Source: Pseudomonas asuensis (GTDB taxonomy: Bacteria; Pseudomonadota; Gammaproteobacteria; Pseudomonadales; Pseudomonadaceae). Taken from it: a DNA stretch of 64,000 nt. How positions within the stretch are numbered: position 1 is the stretch's first letter; each line of letters opens with the position of its first letter. Both the position numbers and the translations under genes were made by a program. Location: the NCBI RefSeq assembly GCF_014646755.1, contig NZ_BMNW01000003.1, forward strand, positions 1 to 64,000, given 5' to 3'. The notes under the pieces are model-generated. The model did not search any database and was not told where the DNA came from. It saw only the letters and a program-made list of their open reading frames with translations. This document shows positions 23,875 through 32,684 of the stretch, piece by piece.

Positions 23875-24129
23875 GGACTCAAGTCTTGAGCGTCTCGTGC
23901 AGCGGGGCGCTTATAGGGAAAGGGTGATCTGCTTTAGCGTGAAGGATTTAAGACTTGCCAAGGAGATAATTGTAAAAGGACATGTCTCACCAAGGCCTGC
24001 GAATCCATCACGCGTAGGTGGCACACCCTGCAACAGGGCAAAGGCTGCCCTTGGCAGGGTCATTCACCGGCGAGTCAGGACCGAATTACTCGCCGGGATA
24101 TTCCTATTTCAAAGACAAGAGCGGATCGA

Positions 24130-25419
24130 ATGACTATCAGTTCCTATACCTTGGAAGAGCGTCGTAAAAGAATCTTCGCCATTGTCGGGGCCTCGTCCGG
24201 CAACCTCGTCGAGTGGTTTGATTTTTACGTTTACTCTTTTTGCTCCATCTACTTTGCGCACGCGTTTTTCCCCTCTGACGACCCCACCGTCCAGCTCCTC
24301 AATACTGCAGGTGTTTTTGCCGCAGGCTTTCTAATGCGGCCCATCGGCGGCTGGATTTTTGGCGGAGTGGCAGACCGTTACGGGCGACGTACGTCCATGA
24401 TGATTTCGGTCCTCATGATGTGCGCGGGATCCCTGGTCATCGCCTGTCTGCCTACTTATGAAAGTATCGGATTCTGGGCCCCGCTCCTCCTGCTGATGGC
24501 GCGCTTATTTCAGGGCTTGTCCGTAGGTGGGGAGTATGGCACCACTGCCACCTATATGAGCGAGGTGGCGTTAAAAGGAAAGCGTGGCTTTTATGCCTCG
24601 TTTCAATACGTCACGCTGATTGGTGGACAGCTCCTGGCTGTGCTGGTCGTAGTCATTCTTCAGCAGCTGCTGACCGAGCAAGAACTGCGGGCCTGGGGCT
24701 GGCGAATTCCCTTTGTCGTCGGCGCATTGGCTGCCGTGATCTCGCTCTTTTTACGTCGTTCTCTGGAAGAGACTACAACCAAGGAAAGCCGCGCAAGCAA
24801 GGAGGCCGGTTCTGTCGCTGCTCTGTTCAAACATCACAAAGCTGCCTTCTTTACCGTGTTGGGCTACACCGCTGGCGGTTCGCTGATCTTTTATACCTTT
24901 ACCACGTACATGCAGAAGTATCTGGTCAATACGGTTGGCATGCATGCGAAGACAGCCAGTGCCCTCATGACGGGAGCGCTATTCCTGTTCATGATCATGC
25001 AGCCGATTTTTGGCGCCTTGTCAGATCGTATTGGTCGTCGTGCATCCATGCTGTGGTTTGGTGGGCTGGGCGCGCTGTGTACCTACCCCATTCTGATAAC
25101 CCTCAAGGGCACGGACAGTGCGACTGTGGCGTTTGTCCTGATCCTTATTGCCTTGGCCATTATCAGTTTTTACACCTCTATCAGCGGTCTAGTGAAAGCT
25201 GAAATGTTTCCCCCGGAAGTTCGTGCATTGGGGGTAGGTTTGTCCTATGCGGTGGCCAATGCCTTATTTGGTGGCTCAGCAGAATTCGTCGCATTGAAGT
25301 TCAAATCCATTGGGCATGAAGAGCTCTTTTACATCTACGTGTCCGGCATGCTGGTGCTGGCGTTCCTGGTGAGTTTGCGCCTGCCTCGTAAAGCCAGCTA
25401 CCTGCACGACGATCATTAA
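24130..25419 (+). CDS. pcaT: Dicarboxylate MFS transporter PcaT
   Basis: A 429-residue metabolite:H+ symporter of the KgtP/PcaT group with about 12 helices. Visible features are the N-terminal [13 protein letters not shown], the loop [14 protein letters not shown], and [14 protein letters not shown] in helix 4-5, all typical of this group. In P. putida PcaT imports beta-ketoadipate and related dicarboxylates. The 255-base gap to pcaF contains no recognisable gene, so it may have its own promoter. pcaB follows 15 bases after the stop, so pcaT-B-D-C form one operon. Confidence 0.88.
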   Translation: MTISSYTLEERRKRIFAIVGASSGNLVEWFDFYVYSFCSIYFAHAFFPSDDPTVQLLNTAGVFAAGFLMRPIGGWIFGGVADRYGRRTSMMISVLMMCAGSLVIACLPTYESIGFWAPLLLLMARLFQGLSVGGEYGTTATYMSEVALKGKRGFYASFQYVTLIGGQLLAVLVVVILQQLLTEQELRAWGWRIPFVVGALAAVISLFLRRSLEETTTKESRASKEAGSVAALFKHHKAAFFTVLGYTAGGSLIFYTFTTYMQKYLVNTVGMHAKTASALMTGALFLFMIMQPIFGALSDRIGRRASMLWFGGLGALCTYPILITLKGTDSATVAFVLILIALAIISFYTSISGLVKAEMFPPEVRALGVGLSYAVANALFGGSAEFVALKFKSIGHEELFYIYVSGMLVLAFLVSLRLPRKASYLHDDH

Positions 25420-25434
25420 TTACAAGGACCACGT

Positions 25435-26805
25435 ATGAGTCAGCGACCGGCTAATCAACTCTTCGATGCCTATTTCACTCAGGCGGCGATGCGTGAAATA
25501 TTCAGTGATGCGGGCCGCCTGCAAGGCATGCTGGACTTTGAAGCGGCGCTGGCGCGTGCAGAGGCTCTAGTGGGTGTGATTCCACAGAGCGCCGTGGCAC
25601 CTATCGAGGCGGCGTGCCGAGCGGATCGTTATGACCTTGAGGCCTTGCAGCAAGCCATCATGAATAGCGGCAACTCGGCTATTCCGCTGGTGAAGGCGCT
25701 GGGTCGCGAGATCAAGCGTGAAAGCCCGGAGGCCGAGCGGTATGTCCATATGGGGGCGACTAGCCAGGATGTTATGGATAGCGGGCTTGTACTGCAGGTT
25801 CGCGCCGCCTTCCAGTGGCTGGAGCATAACTTGGGTGCTTTGGCCGATGTCCTGGCTGAGCAGGCACAGCGATATGCCGAGACCCCTCTAGCCGGGCGAA
25901 CCTGGTTACAGCATGCAACGCCCGTGACTTTGGGTATGAAGATCGCCAGCTGGCTGGGGGCGATTACTCGCCACCGCCAACGATTGGCTGAGTTAAAGCT
26001 TCGTGTGTTGGTCCTCCAATTTGGCGGTGCTTCCGGCACGCTGGCAGCTTTGGGCGAAAAGGCCATGCCAGTGGCCGAAGCACTTGCTAGAGAATTGGAT
26101 CTGCATTTGCCTGAGCAGCCCTGGCATACCCAGCGGGATCGTCTGGTGGAGGTAGCGAGTCTTTGCGGATTGATTGCTGGCAGTCTGGGTAAGCTTGGGC
26201 GAGACATCAGTTTGCTGATGCAGACGGAAGCGGCCGAAGTTTTCGAGCCTGCCGGGCAGGGCCGAGGTGGTTCCTCAACCATGCCGCACAAGCGCAACCC
26301 CGTCAGCGCGGCGGTGTTGATCAGCGCGGCTACACGCGTTCCCAATCTCGTTGCAACAATGTTTGCCGCTATGCCTCAGGAGCATGAACGCAGCCTGGGA
26401 CTATGGCATGCCGAATGGGACACGTTGCCGGACATTTTCTGCCTCACCTCCGGCGCGCTGGAACAGGCGCTACTGATTGCGCAGGGATTGGAAGTCGATA
26501 CCGCGCGTATGCGAAATAATCTGGAGCTGACCCACGGATTGGTGCTGGCCGAGGCGGTAAGCATCGCCCTTAGTCAACGGCTTGGTCGTGAGCAGGCGCA
26601 TCACCTGGTTGAGCAATGCTGCCGCCGCGCGGTAGAGCAGGGGAGCAATCTGCGTGAGGCGCTCGCTCAGGAGGAGACAGTCACTGCCGAATTGCCTGCG
26701 GACGAACTGGATCGTCTGCTTGATCCCGCTCATTACCTTGGACAAGCACGCACGTGGGTAGCGCGCGCCTGTGCAGAACATCATTCATTTACGTCTTCTT
26801 GCTAG
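25435..26805 (+). CDS. pcaB: 3-carboxy-cis,cis-muconate cycloisomerase
   Basis: Converts 3-carboxy-cis,cis-muconate to 4-carboxymuconolactone in the cytoplasm. A fumarase/aspartase-superfamily protein of 456 residues: the superfamily signature GSSTMPHKRNPVSAAV is at about residues 278-293, preceded by VHMGATSQDVMDS and the substrate-binding TWLQHATPVTLG. Length is normal. A short gap of 15 bases to pcaT and nine to pcaD indicates one transcript. Confidence 0.94.
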   Translation: MSQRPANQLFDAYFTQAAMREIFSDAGRLQGMLDFEAALARAEALVGVIPQSAVAPIEAACRADRYDLEALQQAIMNSGNSAIPLVKALGREIKRESPEAERYVHMGATSQDVMDSGLVLQVRAAFQWLEHNLGALADVLAEQAQRYAETPLAGRTWLQHATPVTLGMKIASWLGAITRHRQRLAELKLRVLVLQFGGASGTLAALGEKAMPVAEALARELDLHLPEQPWHTQRDRLVEVASLCGLIAGSLGKLGRDISLLMQTEAAEVFEPAGQGRGGSSTMPHKRNPVSAAVLISAATRVPNLVATMFAAMPQEHERSLGLWHAEWDTLPDIFCLTSGALEQALLIAQGLEVDTARMRNNLELTHGLVLAEAVSIALSQRLGREQAHHLVEQCCRRAVEQGSNLREALAQEETVTAELPADELDRLLDPAHYLGQARTWVARACAEHHSFTSSC

Positions 26806-26814
26806 GAGGTTTCC

Positions 26815-27603
26815 GTGCCAGCTGTACAGCTCGCCGATGGCGAATTGAATTACCGTTTTGATGGCCGCGAGGAAGCACCGGTGCTGGTGCTGTCCAACTC
26901 GCTGGGTACTGACCTGCATATGTGGGATGACCAGATTCCTGCGTTTACCGAGCATTTCCGTGTGCTGCGCTATGACACGCGCGGCCATGGTGGCTCCTCC
27001 GTTACGCCCGGCCCTTATACTATCGAGCAGTTGGGTCATGACGTGCTGGCGATGCTGGATGCCCTGAAGGTCCAAACAGCCTATTTTTGCGGGCTGTCCA
27101 TGGGAGGACTGATTGGACAGTGGCTGGCAGTGAATGCCAGCGACCGTATCCAGCGTGTTGTGATCTGTAATACCGCCGCCAAGATTGGAACGGCCGAAGG
27201 CTGGAATGACCGTATCAATACGGTTCTCAACGGTGGTCAGGCTGCGATGGTCAACCTGCGTGATGGTTCTATCGCCCGCTGGTTTACACCTGAATATGCT
27301 CAGGCGGAGCCGGCCAAGGTCAAGCGCATCACCGACATGCTGGCAATTACTTCGCCAGAAGGGTATGCCGCAAATTGTGCAGCTGTGCGTGACGGTGACT
27401 TCCGCGAGCAGCTGAAGACTGTCACTGTCCCGGTACTTGTTGTAGCAGGTACGCATGATGCCGTCACAACGCCGGATGATGGGCACTTCATGCAAGCGCA
27501 GATTCCAAACGCCGAGTATGTAGAGTTCGACGCTGCGCATCTTTCCAACGTGCAAGCTGGCGAGGCGTTCAGCCGTCGCGTGCTGGCCTTCCTGACGGTT
27601 TAG
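26815..27603 (+). CDS. pcaD: 3-oxoadipate enol-lactonase
   Basis: Hydrolyses beta-ketoadipate enol-lactone to beta-ketoadipate. An alpha/beta hydrolase of 262 residues: the nucleophile Ser95 sits in GLSMGG, with Asp215 (GTHDAVT) and His242 (AAHLSN) completing the triad. The oxyanion region is SNSLGTDLHMW. The start is GTG at 26815, supported by a perfect AGGAGGT at 26804-26810. In some bacteria PcaD is fused to PcaC; here they are separate, 11 bases apart. Confidence 0.94.
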   Translation: MPAVQLADGELNYRFDGREEAPVLVLSNSLGTDLHMWDDQIPAFTEHFRVLRYDTRGHGGSSVTPGPYTIEQLGHDVLAMLDALKVQTAYFCGLSMGGLIGQWLAVNASDRIQRVVICNTAAKIGTAEGWNDRINTVLNGGQAAMVNLRDGSIARWFTPEYAQAEPAKVKRITDMLAITSPEGYAANCAAVRDGDFREQLKTVTVPVLVVAGTHDAVTTPDDGHFMQAQIPNAEYVEFDAAHLSNVQAGEAFSRRVLAFLTV

Positions 27604-27614
27604 GAGTTATCGAA

Positions 27615-28025
27615 ATGGACGAACGCGAACGCTACGAAAACGGTATGGAAGTGCGCCGCGCGGTATTGGGCGATGCCCACGTGAATCGCAGCCTGGAAAA
27701 GCTCACGCCATTCAACGAAGAGTTTCAGGAAATGATTACCCGGCACGCCTGGGGTGATATCTGGACGCGTCCCGGCCTGCCGCGGCATACGCGCAGCCTG
27801 ATCACCATTTCCATGCTGATTGGCATGAACCGTAGCGAAGAGCTCAAGCTACATCTTCGGGCCGCCGCCAATAATGGCGTAACGCGAGATGAGATCAAGG
27901 AAGTGATCATGCAGAGCGCGATCTACTGTGGCATCCCGGCGGCTAATGCCACGTTCCATCTCGCGGAGTCTGTGTGGGATGAGCTGGGAGTAGAGTCGCG
28001 GCAAGAGCAGTATCAAGGGCAATAA
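27615..28025 (+). CDS. pcaC: 4-carboxymuconolactone decarboxylase
   Basis: Decarboxylates 4-carboxymuconolactone to the enol-lactone used by PcaD. A 136-residue AhpD-like helical protein with the family core GDIWTRPGLPRHTRSLITIS, HLRAAANNGVTRDEIKE and YCGIPAANATFHLAE. The catalytic Cys/His of AhpD is not needed in this family. The start ATG at 27615 follows GGAG. It is the last gene of the pcaTBDC run and is followed directly by a strong terminator. Confidence 0.93.
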   Translation: MDERERYENGMEVRRAVLGDAHVNRSLEKLTPFNEEFQEMITRHAWGDIWTRPGLPRHTRSLITISMLIGMNRSEELKLHLRAAANNGVTRDEIKEVIMQSAIYCGIPAANATFHLAESVWDELGVESRQEQYQGQ

Positions 28026-28037
28026 TACCGTCCAAAG

Positions 28038-28065
28038 AAAAGCCCGTCGTGAGACGGGCTTTTTT
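28038..28065. terminator. Bidirectional terminator between pcaC and the porin gene
   Basis: AAAAGCCCGTC (28038-28048), loop GTGA, then GACGGGCTTTT (28053-28063) followed by more T. It ends the pca transcript on the plus strand and, with its A-run, the convergent porin transcript on the minus strand. Confidence 0.9.
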
Positions 28066-28079
28066 ACAGCTATCGGATC

Positions 28080-29363
28080 TTACAGAATGGAAATCGGGTA
28101 GCTGAAGATCAGGCGGTTTTCATCAATGTCATTGTTGCTGCCATAGTCACGACGGACCATGGAGTTTCTCCAGCGCATGTTCAGATCCTTGAGCGGACCG
28201 CTCTGGAAGGTATAGGCCACGTCGAAGTTGCGTTCCCATTCGGAGCCATCTTTATTGGCTGCGTTGACATAGATATTGTCACCATGACCGTACCGCGCCA
28301 TGAAGGCCAGACCCGGAATACCCATGGCGGCAAAGTTATAGTCGTAACGTAGTTGCCAGGAGCGCTCCTTGGCATTATCAAAGCTCTGGGTGAACATATC
28401 GTTGACGATACTGCCACCGCTAGTGCCGTTTACGCTCAGCCAGCCGTTATCGCCGCTGACGTGCTGATAACCTACGGTAAACTTGTGCCCCCCCGTACCT
28501 GCCGACAATTGGCCTGTAAAGAGTTTGTTATCCAGGTCGCCTGCACGCGCCTGTCCTTCTTCCTTGCCAATGAAGTAGCCCAGGTTGGCACCAAAGCTCC
28601 AGTCGCCATATTTCTGGGTATGGGTCAGGTTGAAGAAGTTCTGCTTGTAGATATCTTCAAATTGCGCATGCCATACACCTACCATGGTGCGCTTGTCGTT
28701 GAAGGTGTACTCGCCACCTACATAGTTGAAGCGATCAGATTGTGCAGAGCGGATCTGCCGGGCGCCACCAGTCGTGATCGCCAGGTCCTGCATATCGGAG
28801 GAGTTACGCAAACTCACCTGACGAATCTGGGCGGCATAGAAGGTAAAGCCATCCAGTTCTTTAGAGGTGAGGGTTGCGCCACGGAAGGTCTGAGGGAGCA
28901 GACGGCCGTCGTTGAAGCGCAACACGGGCACGTTCGGCATCAACTCGCCTAGCAACAGGTCAGTCTTGGAAAGACGAGCCTTGAAGGTAGCACCCACGCG
29001 ACCAAAATCGTCTGCTGCACGACCATCGTCATGCACAGGCAGCAATTGTGTGCCAGCGCGACCTCGACCGCTGTCCAACTTGAGACCGTACAGCGCAGTC
29101 AGGTCCAGACCAAATCCCACGACACCCGGTGTATAGCCCGAGGCTGCCGTCATAATGAAACCCTGGCCCCATTCTTCAACCTTGCTCTGTTGAGCGTTAC
29201 TGCCATTACGAAAGTCCCGGTTGAAATAATAGTTGCGCGTCATCACGTTGACTTTGGCGTCTTCCAGGAAGCCTTCGGCATGAGCAGCAGCCGGTAATGC
29301 CAGAGCCAGCGCAAACGGTGCGCATCCGATAAGCGTAGGAATAGAGAGATAGCGAAGGGTCAT
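28080..29363 (-). CDS. OprD-family outer-membrane porin
   Basis: A 427-residue OprD/occD-occK family porin: signal peptide ending PAAAHA, then GFLEDAKVNVMTRNYYFNRDFR, the common OprD mature start, LDLTALYGLKLDSGRG, QLSAGTGGHKFTVGYQHVSG, and a C-terminal beta-strand ending IFSYPISIL. These 18-strand barrels take up acidic aromatic or other carboxylates. Its place beside pcaC, convergent to it, resembles the porin gene associated with pca clusters in P. putida (pcaP), so uptake of protocatechuate-type compounds is the best guess. ATG 29363 is chosen since the longer frame adds residues ahead of a normal signal peptide. Confidence 0.88.
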   Translation of the reverse strand: MTLRYLSIPTLIGCAPFALALALPAAAHAEGFLEDAKVNVMTRNYYFNRDFRNGSNAQQSKVEEWGQGFIMTAASGYTPGVVGFGLDLTALYGLKLDSGRGRAGTQLLPVHDDGRAADDFGRVGATFKARLSKTDLLLGELMPNVPVLRFNDGRLLPQTFRGATLTSKELDGFTFYAAQIRQVSLRNSSDMQDLAITTGGARQIRSAQSDRFNYVGGEYTFNDKRTMVGVWHAQFEDIYKQNFFNLTHTQKYGDWSFGANLGYFIGKEEGQARAGDLDNKLFTGQLSAGTGGHKFTVGYQHVSGDNGWLSVNGTSGGSIVNDMFTQSFDNAKERSWQLRYDYNFAAMGIPGLAFMARYGHGDNIYVNAANKDGSEWERNFDVAYTFQSGPLKDLNMRWRNSMVRRDYGSNNDIDENRLIFSYPISIL

Positions 29364-29937
29364 TATTGTTGTACTCCCATGAGTAATGATGCCGCGCCTG
29401 AACGCAATCTCTACGGATCGATTCATCAGAGGCGGAGAAGCCCTGGTCCTGAGGGCGTTGTCATGTCCGGCGCTAACAGGCAGCCGAACTTAAGCGAAAG
29501 CCAATAGGCTTCCACGTAATCTGGAATAGGGATATGTGTGGAGCAGGAGGGGACAAAGCCGTACAGGATATGCTCTTGAACATTCAGGTCATTCCATTAT
29601 TAAACTTATTTTGGAATTCAACCGTGCGCCTTATGGCCAGGGTTGTACGACGAGTGCCGCGATAATGCTATCGGTTTGCTATTGAAAGCAATACCTGTGT
29701 GTCCGTTTATCGCACTTGAGTTAATTTATGAGACAAGTGGTCCAACTGGCTGGCCTGCAACAGGTTTTTAACCCTTATCAAGGTTAAACGCCTACTGTAG
29801 CGTGGATCAGGCTGCTGATTTTGTCCTTTCTGATCTATGGATTTTTACGTCTATTAGACTAAAGCACTATGCTTTGACGGCAAATCGTCAGCTGGCAGGC
29901 GTGGGTATTACCATTGTCAGCATACCCACGCAATATT
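29364..29937. other. Intergenic region between divergent-side genes with one hairpin
   Basis: About 570 bases with no coding-like frame. It must contain the porin promoter near its left end. At its right end GCGTGGGTAT (29899-29908) pairs with ATACCCACGC (29922-29931), seven bases after the sseA stop on the minus strand; without a T-run it is a probable but not typical terminator of sseA. Confidence 0.5.
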
Positions 29938-30795
29938 TCAGTTTTCTTTACCAATGGCTTTAGGGGTGTCCTCCCGCGAACCCCATTCGGTCCAGGAGCC
30001 GTCATACAGCGCGCCTTCCGGCAGACCTGCTATCGCCATGCCCAGCAGTAGCACTGCGGCAGTAACGCCACTGCCGCAACTGGTGACTACAGGGCGAGAG
30101 CCGTCTGCTCCGGCAGCAGCAAAGCGAGCCCGTAGCGCCTCGGCCGGTTTGAAGGTTCCATTCGGCTGTAGCAGCTCGGTATAAGGCAGATTGAAGCTAC
30201 CAGGAATGTGTCCTGAGGCGAGCCCGGCGCGAGGCTCTGGTACGACGCCTTCAAATCGATTAGCTGCCCGTGCGTCCAGTACCTGCTCGGCGTGGCTGTC
30301 GAGGTTGGCCTGCAAGTCACCCAGCCCTCTTCGCATCCGGGCACGAAAGGTTGCCTGGAATGGAGCAGCCGCGGGGCTTGACCTGCTAGCGCCTTGTTCA
30401 GTGGCCCGTTGTTCAGCTATCCACTTGGGCAGACCGCCATCCAGCACAGCGACGTGATCATGACCGAACAGGCGAAACAGCCACCAGACACGCGCCGCCG
30501 AGAACAGACCTTTCTGGTCATATACCACTACGCGTGATTGGTTACTGACGCCCAGCTCACCTACAAGCCGAGCAAAGCGTCCCTGAGACGGCACCATATG
30601 TGGGAGTGTTGTGTCCTGGTCCGACACCTCGTCGATATCGAAAAAGCGCGCGCCAGGGATATGTGTGCGCTCATATTCAGCCTTGGCATCTTTGGATTCG
30701 TTGGGCAAGTAGACACTGGCATCAAATATCACCAGGTCTTTGGCGTCCAACTCATTGGCAAGCCACTCGGTGCTGACCAGGGGGCCAAACGTCAT
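29938..30795 (-). CDS. sseA: 3-mercaptopyruvate sulfurtransferase
   Basis: Transfers sulfur from 3-mercaptopyruvate to thiol acceptors or cyanide. A two-domain rhodanese of 285 residues: the inactive N-terminal domain has DASVYLP and VVVYDQKGLFSAARVWW; the catalytic domain has the active loop CGSGVT with Cys240. A CGSGVT loop marks mercaptopyruvate sulfurtransferases, whereas thiosulfate sulfurtransferases have CRKGVT. The gene is divergent from the serine acetyltransferase gene, so both sulfur-metabolism genes share a 204-base promoter region. Confidence 0.92.
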   Translation of the reverse strand: MTFGPLVSTEWLANELDAKDLVIFDASVYLPNESKDAKAEYERTHIPGARFFDIDEVSDQDTTLPHMVPSQGRFARLVGELGVSNQSRVVVYDQKGLFSAARVWWLFRLFGHDHVAVLDGGLPKWIAEQRATEQGASRSSPAAAPFQATFRARMRRGLGDLQANLDSHAEQVLDARAANRFEGVVPEPRAGLASGHIPGSFNLPYTELLQPNGTFKPAEALRARFAAAGADGSRPVVTSCGSGVTAAVLLLGMAIAGLPEGALYDGSWTEWGSREDTPKAIGKEN

Positions 30796-30999
30796 AAGAG
30801 TTCTCCTGTATCAATGTTCCACTCATGGTTGCCTTGACGCCAGACAGTACGGCGTTGGCAGGTCTGCCATCATCCTATCCGATCAGGCGGACGATGGGGT
30901 AAGGTACAGGCATCAGGTGCGGTGTGCTCGATCAGCCGCAACGTTTTATTGTCGAACCCAGGACCGGCATGTACCGGTTCTTTTTCCAGGAACGTGGTA

Positions 31000-31947
31000 A
31001 TGAGCGACTCAAATCAAGTGCGGGGTAAAGCCCCGGGGATTAACTGGCAACTGGAGCGAATCGTAGACGAGCTACATGATGCTCGTAACGAGTGGCGTAG
31101 CCAGCATGGCCGAACGCGAGAACTAAGCAGCCGTGAACTGCCATCGCGAGCGGTAATGGGCGAGGTCCTCGAGTCGCTCTGTAGTGCGCTATTCCCGCTA
31201 CGCCTGGGGCCTAATGATTTGCGTGCGGAAAGCGAAAACTTTTTCGTTGGGCATGTGCTGGATCGGGCGCTCAACGCTTTGTTGGGGCAGGTGCGTCTGG
31301 AGCTGTGCTATACCGCCCGGCAGAAGGGTATACCGGAATGTTCGGTCGAAGGCCCTGCTCAGCGCATCGTGCAGGAGTTTGCCCTTGCATTGCCTGATCT
31401 GCGTCGGCTTCTCGATACTGACGTTCTTGCTGCCTACCGTGGCGATCCCGCCGCGCGCAGTGTAGATGAGGTGTTGCTGTGCTACCCCGGTATCCTGGCT
31501 GTTATCTACCATCGGCTGGCGCATCAGCTGTATCGCTCGGATCTTCCACTGCTCGCCCGCATCATCGCAGAGCTGGCCCATTCGGCGACGGGAATTGATA
31601 TTCATCCTGGTGCACAGATCGGCCCAAGCTTCTTTATCGACCATGGCACTGGCGTGGTCATCGGCGAGACAGCCATCATTGGTGAGCGGGTCCGGATCTA
31701 TCAAGCCGTAACCCTGGGCGCCAAACGCTTCCCAGCCGATGAGGCCGGTAATCTGCAAAAGGGGCATCCGCGTCATCCAATCGTTGAGGACGATGTGGTT
31801 ATCTATGCCGGTGCGACCATTTTGGGGCGTATCACCATTGGCCAAGGCTCTACCATTGGCGGCAATGTCTGGCTGACGCGCAGCGTACCGGCGTTCAGCA
31901 ACGTGACTCAGGCCAATCTGCAGGGCTGCTCCAATAGCGACCAATAA
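31000..31947 (+). CDS. epsC: Serine O-acetyltransferase (EpsC type)
   Basis: Acetylates L-serine with acetyl-CoA, the first step of cysteine synthesis. It has 315 residues with a helical N-terminal domain (residues 1-190) and a left-handed beta-helix: GIDIHPGAQIGPSFFIDH, GVVIGETAIIGERVRIYQ, VTLGAKRF, then VVIYAGATILGRITIG. His in FIDHGTG and Asp further up form the catalytic pair in this family. It is longer than classical CysE and lacks the usual C-terminal feedback tail, ending QANLQGCSNSDQ. ATG 31000 follows AGGAAC; earlier in-frame starts are unsupported. Confidence 0.87.
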   Translation: MSDSNQVRGKAPGINWQLERIVDELHDARNEWRSQHGRTRELSSRELPSRAVMGEVLESLCSALFPLRLGPNDLRAESENFFVGHVLDRALNALLGQVRLELCYTARQKGIPECSVEGPAQRIVQEFALALPDLRRLLDTDVLAAYRGDPAARSVDEVLLCYPGILAVIYHRLAHQLYRSDLPLLARIIAELAHSATGIDIHPGAQIGPSFFIDHGTGVVIGETAIIGERVRIYQAVTLGAKRFPADEAGNLQKGHPRHPIVEDDVVIYAGATILGRITIGQGSTIGGNVWLTRSVPAFSNVTQANLQGCSNSDQ

Positions 31948-32258
31948 GCGAGCGTAACGCGGTGGGTGCTGGTTTTTCTGCTTACTCAATGAGACGCTTG
32001 CCTGTGAATGCGCCAGCAAGCAGGCGGGCAGTTGCAAGGAGCGCCTGTTTGACATGCTGTGTTGGACGCCATCTTCACGGCACCAGCACAGCTGCCTTCA
32101 AGCGCTCTGCTTTTACTGGCTTAAGTAAAAAGCGTAACCCGGTTGCCAGGGGTTTAGTGTCTTGGCTTAAGGGTAGTCTGCGGGCATAAAAAAGGGCTGA
32201 AGCTATAAATAGTCTCCAACCCAAAACCGAGTAGAAAGTATCCGATCACCTGATCAGA
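31948..32258. other. Intergenic stretch without a recognisable gene
   Basis: About 310 bases. A 75-codon open frame exists on the plus strand but is rich in Arg, Cys and Ala with no ribosome site, so I do not call it. No clear terminator or RNA is seen. Confidence 0.4.
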
Positions 32259-32390
32259 TCAAGGGGAAATCGGGTCGCTGGCTGGGAAAGTTTCCTCGAC
32301 GGCCTGGTCCAGCTGATCGTCATTGACGTCGCGATTGTCGAGGTCTTCATTTTCAGCATTCTGGTTTTCGGGGTTCTTGATGTCGCTCAT
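32259..32390 (-). CDS. Small acidic protein (43 aa)
   Basis: A short frame beginning MSDIKNPENQNAENEDLDN and ending with VEETFPASDPISP. It is strongly acidic with no hydrophobic segment. The closing EETFPASDP motif recurs, to my knowledge, in small conserved proteins of Pseudomonas and other proteobacteria of unknown function. GGGAGAC lies at the right distance before the ATG. It sits alone between epsC and the second curlin gene. The motif plus ribosome site make it a real gene with fair confidence. Confidence 0.72.
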   Translation of the reverse strand: MSDIKNPENQNAENEDLDNRDVNDDQLDQAVEETFPASDPISP

Positions 32391-32512
32391 GTTCGTCTCC
32401 CGTTCGGGCCTTGTTTAGGCGTTATAGGTTAGGCCGCGAGGGATACGGAAGGTTCTGACCACCCATCTATTGAGGCGTCAGGCATCTTTCAACAAGGGGT
32501 AAAGCGCGAACA

Positions 32513-32535
32513 TTTTCAATCTTTCGATTGATACC
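32513..32535 (+). promoter_or_regulatory. Curlin-gene palindrome, copy D
   Basis: Core TCAATCTTTCGATTGA is a perfect 6-bp inverted repeat around TTTC with the same TT and TACC flanks as copies A and C. It lies 150 bases before the curlin start at 32685, farther than the 50-56 bases in the other copies. Confidence 0.7.
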
Positions 32536-32684
32536 CATCGCTGCGTTAAACAGTGAACATAGACTCCCGATTCACAATGCCCAATCGCTAGGGTGCCTTT
32601 GCAGGTTCTTGCGCAACGGTAATGCGGTAATGGCTTCCAAGCCTTGCTGTACCTCTGGTGGAATAAACATTCATGGAGAGAGCT

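Noticed and set aside
26785-27555. A 256-codon frame on the minus strand opposite pcaD
   Set aside because: pcaD has a full catalytic triad, a perfect ribosome site and operon context; the mirror frame shows no known motif.
31962-32189. A 75-codon plus-strand frame after epsC
   Set aside because: Composition is rich in Arg, Cys and Ser without a ribosome site or recognisable pattern.
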